Positions 46,691-56,327 of a stretch of 64,000 nucleotides of DNA are shown here, in pieces. Position 1 is the stretch's first letter. Each line of letters begins with the position of its first letter. A program made the position numbers and the translations under genes. The notes under the pieces are model-generated. The model did not search any database, had not been told where the DNA came from, and saw nothing but the letters and a program-made list of their open reading frames with translations. Location of the stretch: contig JAIXOJ010000133.1 in the NCBI GenBank assembly GCA_027486835.1, forward strand, positions 24,663 to 88,662. The letters run 5' to 3'. The stretch comes from Chitinophagaceae bacterium (GTDB taxonomy: Bacteria; Bacteroidota; Bacteroidia; Chitinophagales; Chitinophagaceae).

Positions 46691-48913
46691 ATGCGTGTAA
46701 CTCTAGAAACAGCCCAAAACTTACGATTAACCTCAGATGAATTTGAGTTAATCAAATCTAAATTGCAGCGAACACCCAACTTTACTGAATTGTGTTGTTT
46801 CAGTGCCATGTGGAGTGAGCATTGTAGTTATAAAAATTCTATTAAATGGCTGAAAACACTACCCAGAGACGGCGGCAAAATGCTAGTAGCCGCAGGTGAA
46901 GAAAATGCTGGCTTAATGGATATCGGCAATGGTTATGGTGTAGTATTTAAAATTGAAAGCCACAATCACCCGAGTGCTTTAGAGCCTTTTCAAGGTGCTG
47001 CAACAGGGGTGGGAGGTATTCAGCGCGATATATTCACTATGGGAGCGAGACCTATTGCCTCATTAAATAGTTTACGATTTGGAAACATCCGCGATAAAAA
47101 AACACAACGCCTTTTAGCTGGTGTTGTAAAAGGAATAGGACATTATGGTAACTGCTTTGGCGTACCAACTGTAGCTGGAGAAGTGTATTTTGAAGATTGC
47201 TATCATACCAATCCTTTAGTTAATGCAATGAGTGTTGGGATTGTTAAAAACGATAAAACAGTTAGTGCTATCGCTTTAGGTGAAGGTAATCCTGTTTTTT
47301 ATGTAGGAAGTGCCACTGGTAAGGATGGTATAGGAGGTGCAAGTTTTGCAAGTGCAGATTTAACAAAAGATAGTGTGCAAGAATTGCCGGCTGTGCAAGT
47401 CGGCGACCCGTTCCAAGAAAAGAAACTATTGGAAGCATGTCTTGAAGTGCTAGAAACTGGGGCAATTATAGGTATGCAAGATATGGGGGCTGCTGGCATT
47501 ATTTGTAGCACAGCAGAAATGAGTGCTAAAGGTGGTGTGGGTATGCGCATAGACTTAGACAAGGTTCCTACTAGGCAAGCAGATATGAAAGCTTGGGAAC
47601 TACTGTTAAGTGAAAGCCAAGAGCGAATGCTCATGGTGGTGGCCAAGGGGAGAGAAGAAGAAGTGATAGCAGTATTCAAGAAATGGGATCTAACCGCTAG
47701 TAATATCGGTGAAGTCATTGAAGGTGGGATGTTATTATTTTATCAAAATCAGGTGTTAGAAGCCTCAGTGCCTGCCCATGAATTAGTATTGGGAGGTGGA
47801 GCCCCTCAATATGAACGTTCTTATCAAGAGCCAACTTATTTCTCTAAAATCACAGCTTTTGATGAAACTAACATAGCAGACATACATGATGATGCCCAAT
47901 TACTAATTGCGGCAAAGAAAATCATTGCACTTCCCAATATCGCATCTAAAAGATGGGTTTACACGCAGTATGATAGTATGGTGGGTGCTGCCAACTTGAG
48001 TACCAATGAGCCGAGCGATGCCGCCATAGTGTTGGCTCATGGCACCGGAAAATCTTTGGCCATGTCAGTAGATTGTAACAGTAGGTATGTTTATGCTAAT
48101 CCATACATTGGGGGTATGATTGCCGTTGCTGAAGCTGCTAGAAATATTGTTTGCAGCGGCGGTGAGCCACTGGGTGTTACTAATTGTTTGAATTTTGGTA
48201 ATCCTTATGACCCTGAAGTATATTACCAGTTTGTGCTTGCGGTTACAGGAATGGGAGAAGCTTGCAGAAAATTCAACACGCCTGTAACAGGGGGTAATGT
48301 AAGTTTCTATAACCAAAACCCAGATGGTCCAGTGTATCCAACACCTACCATCGGCATGGTTGGGTTACTGGAAAATGCCGACCAGAAAATGACCATGTAT
48401 TTTAAATCACCGAACGATGTGATTGTACTTCTTGGAAAACAAATGGAAGACATTGCTTCCTCGGAGTATTTACATAAAATATTGGCAACTGAATTTTCGC
48501 CAGTTCCTTATTTTAATTTAGACGAAGAGTTTATTCTACAGCAGGCATTGGCGAAGCTGATTAAAGATGGCTTCATCAAATCTGCTCATGACCTTTCCGA
48601 AGGCGGCCTAATTGTTACTTTATTAGAAAGTTGTTTTCATCAATCACTTGGTTTTGATGTTGTAGGTACACCACAAAAAAGGACAGACGGGTTTTGGCTT
48701 GGCGAGGCCCAAGGCAGGGTGGTAATTAGTTGTTCAGCAGTTCAATTAGATTCTGTACTAAGTGTGCTTAAAGAATTTGGAGTTCCTGCTCTTCAATTAG
48801 GTCGTGTAACTGATGGAACATTAAAGCTCAATAATGCTGACTGGGGCATCATTAACGATTGGAAACTACTGTACGACACCGCCATTGAAAATAATTTAGC
48901 CTTTCCTGAATAG
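46691..48913 (+). CDS. purL: Phosphoribosylformylglycinamidine synthase subunit PurL
   Basis: PurL makes FGAM from FGAR with ATP and ammonia in purine synthesis. FSAMWSEHCSYKNSIKWLKTLP near 37-56 and FKIESHNHPSALEPFQGAATGVGG near 88-111 are ATP- and metal-binding blocks. 740 residues is the small form that needs separate PurQ and PurS; neither is in the window. Confidence 0.96.
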   Translation: MRVTLETAQNLRLTSDEFELIKSKLQRTPNFTELCCFSAMWSEHCSYKNSIKWLKTLPRDGGKMLVAAGEENAGLMDIGNGYGVVFKIESHNHPSALEPFQGAATGVGGIQRDIFTMGARPIASLNSLRFGNIRDKKTQRLLAGVVKGIGHYGNCFGVPTVAGEVYFEDCYHTNPLVNAMSVGIVKNDKTVSAIALGEGNPVFYVGSATGKDGIGGASFASADLTKDSVQELPAVQVGDPFQEKKLLEACLEVLETGAIIGMQDMGAAGIICSTAEMSAKGGVGMRIDLDKVPTRQADMKAWELLLSESQERMLMVVAKGREEEVIAVFKKWDLTASNIGEVIEGGMLLFYQNQVLEASVPAHELVLGGGAPQYERSYQEPTYFSKITAFDETNIADIHDDAQLLIAAKKIIALPNIASKRWVYTQYDSMVGAANLSTNEPSDAAIVLAHGTGKSLAMSVDCNSRYVYANPYIGGMIAVAEAARNIVCSGGEPLGVTNCLNFGNPYDPEVYYQFVLAVTGMGEACRKFNTPVTGGNVSFYNQNPDGPVYPTPTIGMVGLLENADQKMTMYFKSPNDVIVLLGKQMEDIASSEYLHKILATEFSPVPYFNLDEEFILQQALAKLIKDGFIKSAHDLSEGGLIVTLLESCFHQSLGFDVVGTPQKRTDGFWLGEAQGRVVISCSAVQLDSVLSVLKEFGVPALQLGRVTDGTLKLNNADWGIINDWKLLYDTAIENNLAFPE

Positions 48914-49003
48914 CAATTCAACAAATGATTAGGCATTACTATTGTTGACCCTCGCAATAGCTTGGGTACTATGAAATTATTTTCGGTTTAAACATTATTC
49001 ATT

Positions 49004-50017
49004 ATGGATGTTAGGCAAACTACCCCATCAAGTACTAACGATGGGTATATTATCATAACAGGGGCGGCAGGATTTATTGCTTCTTGCATGGTTTCTTTTC
49101 TCAATAATCAGGGATTCACTAAAATTATATTGGTGGACAATTTTGGCGTAGAAGAAAAAAGACATAATTGGCAAACTAAGGTGTATGAACAAATCATTGA
49201 AAGACATAGCTTTTTTGAATGGTTGGAAACACATCAACCAAATATCCGTTGTATACTACATTTAGGTGCGAGAACCGATACTACAGAGTTTGATTATGCT
49301 GTACACGAGGCACTCAATGTTGAGTACTCCAAGCAAGTATGGGAATATTGCACTTTAAATAACATTCCACTTATTTACGCATCTTCAGCAGCTACTTATG
49401 GCGATGGTAGTTTGGGATATGAGGACAACCACGAGATAATTGAATCACTTGCTCCCCTTAATCCTTATGGAGTTAGTAAAAATGAGTTTGATAAATGGGC
49501 TGTTAAACAGGAAACTACACCACCTTTTTGGGCTGGATTAAAGTTCTTTAACGTGTACGGCCCTAATGAAGCCCATAAAGGAAGGATGGCTAGTGTTATT
49601 TGGCACTCCTTCAATCAAATAAACAGTACTGGATTGGTAAAATTGTTTAAAAGCCATCGGGAGGATTTTAAAGATGGAGAGCAGTTGAGAGATTTTATTT
49701 ACGTAAAGGATTTACTAAATGTCATTTTTTGGATGGTACAATCTTACCCCTCCATCCCTTCTGGATTGTATAATTTAGGTACGGGTGTTGCAAGAAGTTT
49801 TTACGATTTAGCGGTTGCTACATTTGTTGCAATGGATAAAAGCCCCAACATTTCGTTTGTAGACATGCCCGTTGATATCAGGGATAAGTACCAATATTTT
49901 ACAGAGGCTAACATGAATAAGCTAAAAGAGGCGGGATACCATCACCCGTTTTATTCCCTTGAAGATGGGGTGGACGATTATGTACGCAACTATCTGAGGC
50001 AAAACCAATACTATTAA
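49004..50017 (+). CDS. ADP-L-glycero-D-manno-heptose 6-epimerase-like NAD epimerase
   Basis: An extended SDR epimerase of 337 residues. IITGAAGFIASCMVSFL near 17-33 is the Rossmann motif, YASSAATYGDG near 124-134 and YGVSK near 154 supply the catalytic Ser/Tyr/Lys. KFFNVYGPNEAHKGRMASV and QLRDFIYVKDL are typical of HldD/RfaD, which makes the L-glycero heptose of lipopolysaccharide. No other heptose gene is near, so the substrate is inferred. Confidence 0.85.
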   Translation: MDVRQTTPSSTNDGYIIITGAAGFIASCMVSFLNNQGFTKIILVDNFGVEEKRHNWQTKVYEQIIERHSFFEWLETHQPNIRCILHLGARTDTTEFDYAVHEALNVEYSKQVWEYCTLNNIPLIYASSAATYGDGSLGYEDNHEIIESLAPLNPYGVSKNEFDKWAVKQETTPPFWAGLKFFNVYGPNEAHKGRMASVIWHSFNQINSTGLVKLFKSHREDFKDGEQLRDFIYVKDLLNVIFWMVQSYPSIPSGLYNLGTGVARSFYDLAVATFVAMDKSPNISFVDMPVDIRDKYQYFTEANMNKLKEAGYHHPFYSLEDGVDDYVRNYLRQNQYY

Positions 50018-50190
50018 AGTTTTAATCTTATTGAATCCGCAAACACAATAATGGATGAAATTCTTGGTTGGTAAATACTTCCTGCCTTGATAAATGCTGG
50101 ATTTAATGGGATATCGCTACTGCTTCTTGAGAAAAGAATGCTTCCCTTTATTGTTTCTTAATTTATCATTCACAACAACTACAAATAAGT

Positions 50191-50991
50191 ATGTCTAAAA
50201 AAATTGCCATTATTGGTGGCGGAAATCTCGGTTCTGCCATTGCAGAAGGATTATTGAACAGTGGTTTTGTTGTTCCAGAAAATATTTACATCACCAAGCG
50301 TAATCCATCCACACTTGAATCGTTGGAGCAGAAAGGAGTAAAAGTGGGCAATAACAACCAAGAAGCGGCCCTTTTTGCAGATTATATCATTCTAGCCGTT
50401 AAGCCATTTCAGGCAAAAGAAGTGTTGAACCAAATGCTGCCATCATTGAATCCTCAAAAGCAGGTGTTGGTAAGTGTTGTTACAGGTATTTGGGTAAAAG
50501 ATTTGGAAGAAATAATCGGAAGTGCATTTGCTATTTTCAGAGCCATGCCCAATACGGCCATTGCCATTCAAGAAAGCATGACTTGTATTAGCGAGAGTAA
50601 CGCTAGCAACGATCAAAAAACATTTGTAGCGGCACTCTTTAATCAGTTAGGTAAATCTGTGTTTATAGAAGAAAAATTGATGGACGCTGCTACAGTACTA
50701 GGGGCTTGCGGCACTGCTTACGCTATGCGTTATATACGGGCAAACATTCAGGGAGGTATCGAAATTGGTTTTAGTGCTGCAACGGCGTCGTTGATTGCTG
50801 CTCAAACTGTTAAAGGTGCTGCGGAATTGCTGCTAAAAAAGAATACCCATCCCGAACAGGAGATTGACAAAGTGACTACACCCAAAGGTTGCACCATTGC
50901 CGGATTAAATGAAATGGAACATCAAGGCTTCAGCTCTTCTTTAATTAAAGGTATTGTTACTAGCTACAAAAAAATATTGAGCGACATGTAG
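50191..50991 (+). CDS. proC: Pyrroline-5-carboxylate reductase
   Basis: ProC makes proline with NAD(P)H. IAIIGGGNLGSAIAEGLL near 5-22 is the dinucleotide site, and GTAYAMRYIRANIQGGIEIGFSAATA then TPKGCTIAGLNEMEHQGF (near 235) form the signature. 266 residues. Confidence 0.94.
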   Translation: MSKKIAIIGGGNLGSAIAEGLLNSGFVVPENIYITKRNPSTLESLEQKGVKVGNNNQEAALFADYIILAVKPFQAKEVLNQMLPSLNPQKQVLVSVVTGIWVKDLEEIIGSAFAIFRAMPNTAIAIQESMTCISESNASNDQKTFVAALFNQLGKSVFIEEKLMDAATVLGACGTAYAMRYIRANIQGGIEIGFSAATASLIAAQTVKGAAELLLKKNTHPEQEIDKVTTPKGCTIAGLNEMEHQGFSSSLIKGIVTSYKKILSDM

Positions 50992-51062
50992 CTCGTGCCA
51001 CCCATTAACTTAAATACAATCTTTTTTATTAGTTCTACTCCCTCTTTCAATAATTATATTTC

Positions 51063-51509
51063 ATGCAAGTAGCGCCAATTCTTGTTCCCATTATCAATTT
51101 ATCGCATCATCCACTCCCAAGTTATGCTACAGAAGGATCGTCGGGCATGGATTTAAAGGCTTTTATAGAAGCCCCCATTACACTCCAACCACTGGAACGG
51201 AAACTCATTCCTACCGGATTAAAAATAGAATTACCGCTTGGCTATGAAGCGCAGATAAGACCTAGAAGTGGATTAGCTATTAAGCAAGGCATCACTTGTT
51301 TAAATACGCCTGGCACTATCGATGCCGATTATAGGGGTGAAATAAAAATTATCCTCATCAACCTGTCAAATGAACCCCAAACCATTTTAGATGGTGATAG
51401 GGTGGCTCAAATGGTGATTCAACGAATTGAGCTTGTTCAATGGCTGGAAACCTCTGCACTTTCAACTTCCCAAAGAGCGGAAGGTGGCTTTGGCCATACG
51501 GGTAAATAA
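51063..51509 (+). CDS. dut: dUTP diphosphatase
   Basis: All five trimeric dUTPase motifs are present: SGMDLKA (28-34), [36 protein letters not shown] and [11 protein letters not shown] (C-terminal arm). The enzyme removes dUTP and supplies dUMP. 148 residues, a normal length. Confidence 0.96.
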   Translation: MQVAPILVPIINLSHHPLPSYATEGSSGMDLKAFIEAPITLQPLERKLIPTGLKIELPLGYEAQIRPRSGLAIKQGITCLNTPGTIDADYRGEIKIILINLSNEPQTILDGDRVAQMVIQRIELVQWLETSALSTSQRAEGGFGHTGK

Positions 51510-51725
51510 GCTTTCCTTGGTTGAGCAGATGTTTGTATTTCAATGCTATGCTGTGCGTCTGTGAATTTCAATAGGGATGGCTCGTTTCAGTAGAATAATA
51601 GTTTTACAGTAGTTATTTGATATTAATCTAGAAAGAAAAATTGTATCCTCAGCAGGTATTGTGTTATCATAAGTAAACTATCATTGCGCCAATTCATCAT
51701 TATCGCTCCATTCTATTTCTACCTT

Positions 51726-52550
51726 ATGAATCAAAATTTTTTGAGAATAATTGGCTGCTGTTTGTTGTTAATAGTTGCTTGTCGCCCTGTAAGAAAGGTG
51801 CAAGTAATCAAAGAAGCCATTAGTACAAAAGACACCACTGTTTCCATTGTTATCAAATCAACCCCAACTGTTGATACTGTTGCGCTGATACAAGAAATGT
51901 TGCAAAAAGTGGGGAAACGAAAAATAGATTTTAACACCTTTAGTGCCAAGGTAAAGCTAGAGTATGTAGGCCAAGAAGAAAGTCATAACGCCACTGCCTA
52001 CATAAAGATGCGCAAAGACAGCATCATTTTAATACAGATCATTGGGCCTTTAGGCATAGTGGGCTTGCAGGCTAAAATAACTAAGGATAGTATTTTTATC
52101 GTTAACAAAATAGACAAGTACGTTCAAAAAAGAAGCATAGGGTATGTGCAGGATGTAACCCAAATTCCTTTCGACTTTTCCACCATACAAGACTTGATTA
52201 TTGGCAACCCCATCTTCATTAACAACAATGTAGTTTCTTACCGTCCCTCCAAAGAAAAACTATTGGTACTGATGGTGGATAGCTTATTTAAAAACCTTGT
52301 AACACTAGATACTGCTAGCTACCAACCCGTCCATAGCAAACTAGATGATGTGGATTTACAACGCAACCGCACCTGCGATATTACCTATGCTAACTACGAA
52401 AACAACAACAATATTTCCTTTTCTACCAATCGCAGTATCTCTGTGGCAGAGAAAACCAAGCTAGATATTTATCTCGATTTCAAACAGTATTCGTTTAATG
52501 AACCGTTAAACTTTGTTTTTGTACTACCCAAAAATTACAAGCAAAAATAA
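51726..52550 (+). CDS. DUF4292 lipoprotein
   Basis: The ATG at 51726 (MNQNFLRIIGCCLLLIVACRPVRK) gives a lipoprotein signal with Cys near 19; the frame to 51684 adds only 14 residues. The body (FNTFSAKVKLEYVGQEES, AYIKMRKDSIILIQIIGPLGIVGLQAKITKDSIFIVNKIDKY) is a DUF4292 domain, related in pattern to the LolA/LolB fold. It may take part in lipoprotein or outer-membrane handling. It is followed after 57 nt by the EnvC-like gene, a common pairing in Bacteroidota. Confidence 0.82.
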   Translation: MNQNFLRIIGCCLLLIVACRPVRKVQVIKEAISTKDTTVSIVIKSTPTVDTVALIQEMLQKVGKRKIDFNTFSAKVKLEYVGQEESHNATAYIKMRKDSIILIQIIGPLGIVGLQAKITKDSIFIVNKIDKYVQKRSIGYVQDVTQIPFDFSTIQDLIIGNPIFINNNVVSYRPSKEKLLVLMVDSLFKNLVTLDTASYQPVHSKLDDVDLQRNRTCDITYANYENNNNISFSTNRSISVAEKTKLDIYLDFKQYSFNEPLNFVFVLPKNYKQK

Positions 52551-52607
52551 TTTAATTGCAACTTTATCGCTTTCATAGTAGATATTTTCTATTTCAACCC
52601 ATTGTAA

Positions 52608-54002
52608 ATGATAAAAAAGTGGTGGATATTGTGTTGTTTTATTGGCTGCATATCGCTGGCGTATGCCCAACAGCCACCTTCTCGCGAGGACTTACAAAGG
52701 CAACAACAACAGTTGCTCAAAGAATTGGCCGACCTCAATAAAGATCTTTCCTCCATAAAGCAAAATAAAAAAGCCGCCCTCAACGAATATTCTGTTGTGC
52801 GGAGGAAAATTGCTGCCCGTGAATCGTTGATTAACAACATCAACAAAGACATTAGGCTGCTTACCGAAACCATTTATCAAAACCAAATTCAGATATACCG
52901 GCTTAAAAAGGAACTAGATACCCTGAAACTTCAATATGCCCAAAGCCTTGTATTTGCTTATAAAAACAGGGGCAGTTATGATTATCTTAATTTTCTCTTT
53001 TCAGCCCAAAGTTTCAACGATGCCTTAAAACGGATGACTTACCTCAAAAGCTATCGGCAGTATAGGGAAACTCAGGCTCAAACAATTGCCAAAACGCAAA
53101 ACCTGCTCATTTCCACGCTCGATCAGCTTAACAGCAACAGGGCTCAAAAAGGTGAAGTGCTTACTAGCCAAAGCAGCCAATTGAAAGTGTTAGAAGAAGA
53201 TAAAAAAGAAAAAGACCTAGTTGTAAAGCAATTAAAAGCACAAGAAAAAGATATTGCGACACTCATAAAACAGCGGGAGCGCGATAGGCAACGGTTGAGA
53301 AGTGCCATTGACGCAGCCATTAAACGGGCGCTTGCCGAGGCAGATAAGCAAGCCCGAATTGCCAAAAAAACCAATGAAGAAATTAGGCGCAGAAACAACG
53401 CTAGCAACGGAAGCAAAGAGATGTCCACTACCAAAAGCAACCCTACTGGCTCCACAACGCCTAACAATAACCCTGATAATAAAGGCTCCGAACCCGAAAA
53501 ATCAGGAGGCAGCACTACACCAGAAACATCCGATCCAAAATCAACCCGTGCTTATAGTTCTTTTGAGTCCACACCAGGGGGACTTACCGAATCGCTCAAT
53601 TTTGAGAAAAACAGGGGCAGATTGCCTTGGCCGCTGGATGGCGGAAGAATTTATGGCCCATTTGGTCGCCATCTTATTGAAGGCACCAAGCTGGTAGCGG
53701 AAAATGATGGTATTTTCATCAAAACTTACATTGGCGCACCCGTAAAATGTGTAGCAGACGGGGAAATAACAGCCGTGATGGAACTTGACCAATACCAAGC
53801 CGTGATGGTAAAACACGGAAAATATTTCACTACCTACAACATGCTTTCTACTGTGTTTGTAAAAACCGGCGACCCAGTAAAAGCGGGCACCTTGCTTGGC
53901 AAAGTAGCTGCCGATTTCGAAGGCGAAGGTCAGTTTGAATTTCAGGTGGTGAATGAAAAAAATGGGTTTCAAAACCCAGAGAAGTGGCTAAAGCCTAGGT
54001 AA
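52608..54002 (+). CDS. EnvC-like murein hydrolase activator (degenerate M23)
   Basis: The signal peptide is cut near AYAQ, then two coiled coils follow (about 25-105 and 160-260), a Ser/Thr/Pro/Gly linker (265-320), and a LytM domain (about 345-464). The LytM zinc motifs are lost: HxxxD is replaced by N/F in ENDGIFI and the second HxH by YNML in FTTYNMLS. This matches EnvC-type activators, which switch on amidases and do not cut themselves. 464 residues. Confidence 0.88.
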   Translation: MIKKWWILCCFIGCISLAYAQQPPSREDLQRQQQQLLKELADLNKDLSSIKQNKKAALNEYSVVRRKIAARESLINNINKDIRLLTETIYQNQIQIYRLKKELDTLKLQYAQSLVFAYKNRGSYDYLNFLFSAQSFNDALKRMTYLKSYRQYRETQAQTIAKTQNLLISTLDQLNSNRAQKGEVLTSQSSQLKVLEEDKKEKDLVVKQLKAQEKDIATLIKQRERDRQRLRSAIDAAIKRALAEADKQARIAKKTNEEIRRRNNASNGSKEMSTTKSNPTGSTTPNNNPDNKGSEPEKSGGSTTPETSDPKSTRAYSSFESTPGGLTESLNFEKNRGRLPWPLDGGRIYGPFGRHLIEGTKLVAENDGIFIKTYIGAPVKCVADGEITAVMELDQYQAVMVKHGKYFTTYNMLSTVFVKTGDPVKAGTLLGKVAADFEGEGQFEFQVVNEKNGFQNPEKWLKPR

Positions 54003-54136
54003 TATTCCTCTATAGGCATGCACGTTTAGTAAAAGATAAAGGCCACACAATACTTTTAAACCATAAAAAGCTTGACGACCAATGCTTCTAAACTAAAAAA
54101 TGTAATCCAAAAAAATATTATTGGCCTTTTCAATTG

Positions 54137-54281
54137 TCCTATGCTACACATTGTACACAGCCTAAGCTTACAATTTGTTCCGAGGCTATGCTACACATTG
54201 CTTAAAGCCTAAGCTGGACTTTGCCCCGACCCTATGCTTACAATTTGTGAAAAGCCTAAGCTAGACTTTGCGCAAATTATA
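54137..54281. repeat. Degenerate 23-24 bp tandem repeat leading into the 22-bp array
   Basis: Six imperfect units alternate CCTATGCT-like and CCTAAGCT-like starts, followed by ACACATTG, ACAATTTG or GACTTTG. It merges with the more regular array at 54282. It looks like the older, decayed part of one locus. Confidence 0.7.
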
Positions 54282-54476
54282 AGCCTACGTTTAGTGAAAA
54301 GATAGCCTACGTTTAGTGAAAAGATAGCCTACGTTTAGTGAATGGATAGCCTACGTTTTGTAAAAAGGTAGCCTACGTTTAGTGAAAAGGTAGCCTACGT
54401 TTAGTAAAAAGGTAGCCTACGTTTAGTAAAAAGGTAGCCTACGTTTAGTGAATGGATAGCCTACGGCAAATGATAC
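54282..54476. repeat. 22-bp tandem array, 8 units plus a terminal variant
   Basis: Units starting AGCCTACGTTTAGTGAAAAG lie at 54282, 54304, 54326, 54348, 54370, 54392, 54414 and 54436. A final partial unit from 54458 carries CGGCAAATGATAC instead, and its 20-mer is shared exactly with 26255-26274. At 22 bp the period does not keep frame, so no long reading frame is created. There are no spacers. Confidence 0.92.
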
Positions 54477-54494
54477 TCACTAATACAAGATTCC

Positions 54495-55616
54495 TCAATT
54501 CTTTATTGAATGTAATACCCGCCATAAACTGTTAACGGTATCAGATTTGGTGAATTCAACACTTTTTCTTAGACCCAAATCTGCGTAATGGGTTCGGAGT
54601 CTTTCATCCTTGTACATGTTTTTTAATTGTTCGGCTAAAGAATCTAAATCCCCAAGTTGGGTATATACACATGACTCCCCAAATATTTCTTGAATGGCCG
54701 GCAGTGCGGTACCAATAACAGGTACACCTGAATTAAAAGCATTCAACACTTCTATGGGTACTTGATTCTTTATCCGTACATAAACATACGAATAAGCCGC
54801 ACCCATCAATAATGGGTTTTCTGTTGGTGTCAACACATTTTCAAGCAAAACCACATCGCCACGGTATTTGTAGTTAACCAGTTTTTGCTTGAACCCTTCC
54901 TGCTCTTTTTGCTCGCCGTTTATTTTAATTATCAGCTTCATATTGCTTTTCTGCCATTTTTTAAACAAGGAAAAAGCTTTTAGCAATAATTCTATATCAT
55001 CCTTAGGAGTTCCTGAAAAATAAAAATATTCACACCCCTCCGAAAAGCGAGCCTTAACTGCTTCTTTTTGCTCAAAGTCTAGGGGCTGTAATGGTGTATT
55101 TGCACTTGCTTTGATGATACATCCATTTTCTTGAGGCCAGCCATATTGTAGTGTCATGGCTTGCTGCTCTACTTGGGAGTGAAAAAATAATTTGAAACCA
55201 GCATCCCTTTTAAGCTTCCTAGTGAGTATTTTGAAGTATAATTTCTTTCCAATGAAACTATATTGCTCATTAAAGTAGCTTGTTTGATTAAATACCATCA
55301 ACTGTTTAGCTGCTTTTTGAACCATAAATTCCCCAAAAGGATGAATGACTACATCCACCTTTAGCTTTTTAATTAAGGCTGGCAATGCAATTCCACACCA
55401 GTAAATCGTTTTCAATAAATGTCCACTGGGGTTTGTATTCACCACAATTTCTTGCAGATTATCTTTTTTTGGGGACGAAACATTCGCCGCATTTACGATA
55501 AAATAAAACTGGTGTTCGGGGTGTTGTACCGCCATTTCATTACCAATGGCCTGCCACCAAGCAAGCACTTCTAATTTTTGGGGAGTGGTTGAACAAAAAT
55601 TTATAGCTACTCTCAT
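54495..55616 (-). CDS. Glycosyltransferase (GT4-like)
   Basis: 373 residues with a GT-B layout. N-terminal half: HPFGEFMVQKAAKQLMVFNQTSYFNEQYSFIGKKLY. C-terminal half: YFYFSGTPKDDIELLLKAFSLFKKWQ and VLLENVLTPTENPLLMGAAYSYVYVRIKNQVPIEVLNAFNSGVPVIGTALPAIQEIFGES. The last block is the GT4 nucleotide-sugar site, although the usual EGFG motif is changed (RIKNQVPIEVLNAF). It stands alone beside the tandem array, so the substrate is unknown. Confidence 0.82.
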   Translation of the reverse strand: MRVAINFCSTTPQKLEVLAWWQAIGNEMAVQHPEHQFYFIVNAANVSSPKKDNLQEIVVNTNPSGHLLKTIYWCGIALPALIKKLKVDVVIHPFGEFMVQKAAKQLMVFNQTSYFNEQYSFIGKKLYFKILTRKLKRDAGFKLFFHSQVEQQAMTLQYGWPQENGCIIKASANTPLQPLDFEQKEAVKARFSEGCEYFYFSGTPKDDIELLLKAFSLFKKWQKSNMKLIIKINGEQKEQEGFKQKLVNYKYRGDVVLLENVLTPTENPLLMGAAYSYVYVRIKNQVPIEVLNAFNSGVPVIGTALPAIQEIFGESCVYTQLGDLDSLAEQLKNMYKDERLRTHYADLGLRKSVEFTKSDTVNSLWRVLHSIKN

Positions 55617-55829
55617 GATAAATAGTGGTTGTTGGTATCGATCATTCGTGCTACCAAAGCGGTAAATGTGGGCAAGATTCTCGAATTTAAATGGAGCGTT
55701 GATGTTTAATAAACAAAAAAAAACGTTAAGTAAAAATGTTTACGGAAAATTTTGAAAAAAACATTTGGAAGCTATCTTTTATTTTCTATTATTGCACGGC
55801 GGCATGTTGTGCGCGGTTAATGATTGATA

Positions 55830-56213
55830 ATGAGTGATAAGCAGTTATATACACTGGAATTTCCAGTAAGGTGTTCCCCAATTATTCTTTGGGATTTTTT
55901 GAGTAATCCAAGTAGCTTACAAGAATGGTTTGCAGATAAGGTTGACGCTTGGGAGGGTATTTATAGTTTTTCATGGAGTGGCGAACAGCCTGATAAGGCT
56001 CAAATTGTTGATTCAGAGGAATTTGAATTTATCCGCTATCATTGGGTTAACTCCGATAAGGACGAATTCTTTGAATTTAGAATTGACCAAACAGAAATTT
56101 CCAATCAAACCGTATTGGTTATTACTGATTTTGCTGAAAAAAGTGAAATAAAAGACCAAACCCAACTTTGGACTTACCAAGTGAAAGAACTCATACACCG
56201 CCTAGGTGCTTAA
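55830..56213 (+). CDS. START-like/AHSA1-type domain protein
   Basis: MSDKQLYTLEFPVRCSPIILWDFLSNPSSLQEWFADKVD is the N-terminus of small Bacteroidota START-like proteins of the SRPBCC fold. The 127-residue protein has no catalytic motif; such folds bind a hydrophobic ligand or partner. The frame begins at 55824 with TTG; the ATG at 55830 is used. Confidence 0.8.
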   Translation: MSDKQLYTLEFPVRCSPIILWDFLSNPSSLQEWFADKVDAWEGIYSFSWSGEQPDKAQIVDSEEFEFIRYHWVNSDKDEFFEFRIDQTEISNQTVLVITDFAEKSEIKDQTQLWTYQVKELIHRLGA

Positions 56214-56243
56214 TTAGTTTATCTACTGATAGAGCTTATTTAT

Positions 56244-56284
56244 AAGAAAAGCCACTCAATATTTTGGGTGGCTTTTCTTTTTCC
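56244..56284 (+). terminator. Rho-independent terminator, probably bidirectional
   Basis: AAGAAAAGCCAC pairs with GTGGCTTTTCTT around a loop, with A- and T-runs on the two sides. It lies between the START-like gene and convergent gatA. Confidence 0.8.
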
Positions 56285-56327
56285 GTTCTAAAAAGTTATC
56301 AATCTATTGTTAGCCTTTTGGATGGCA

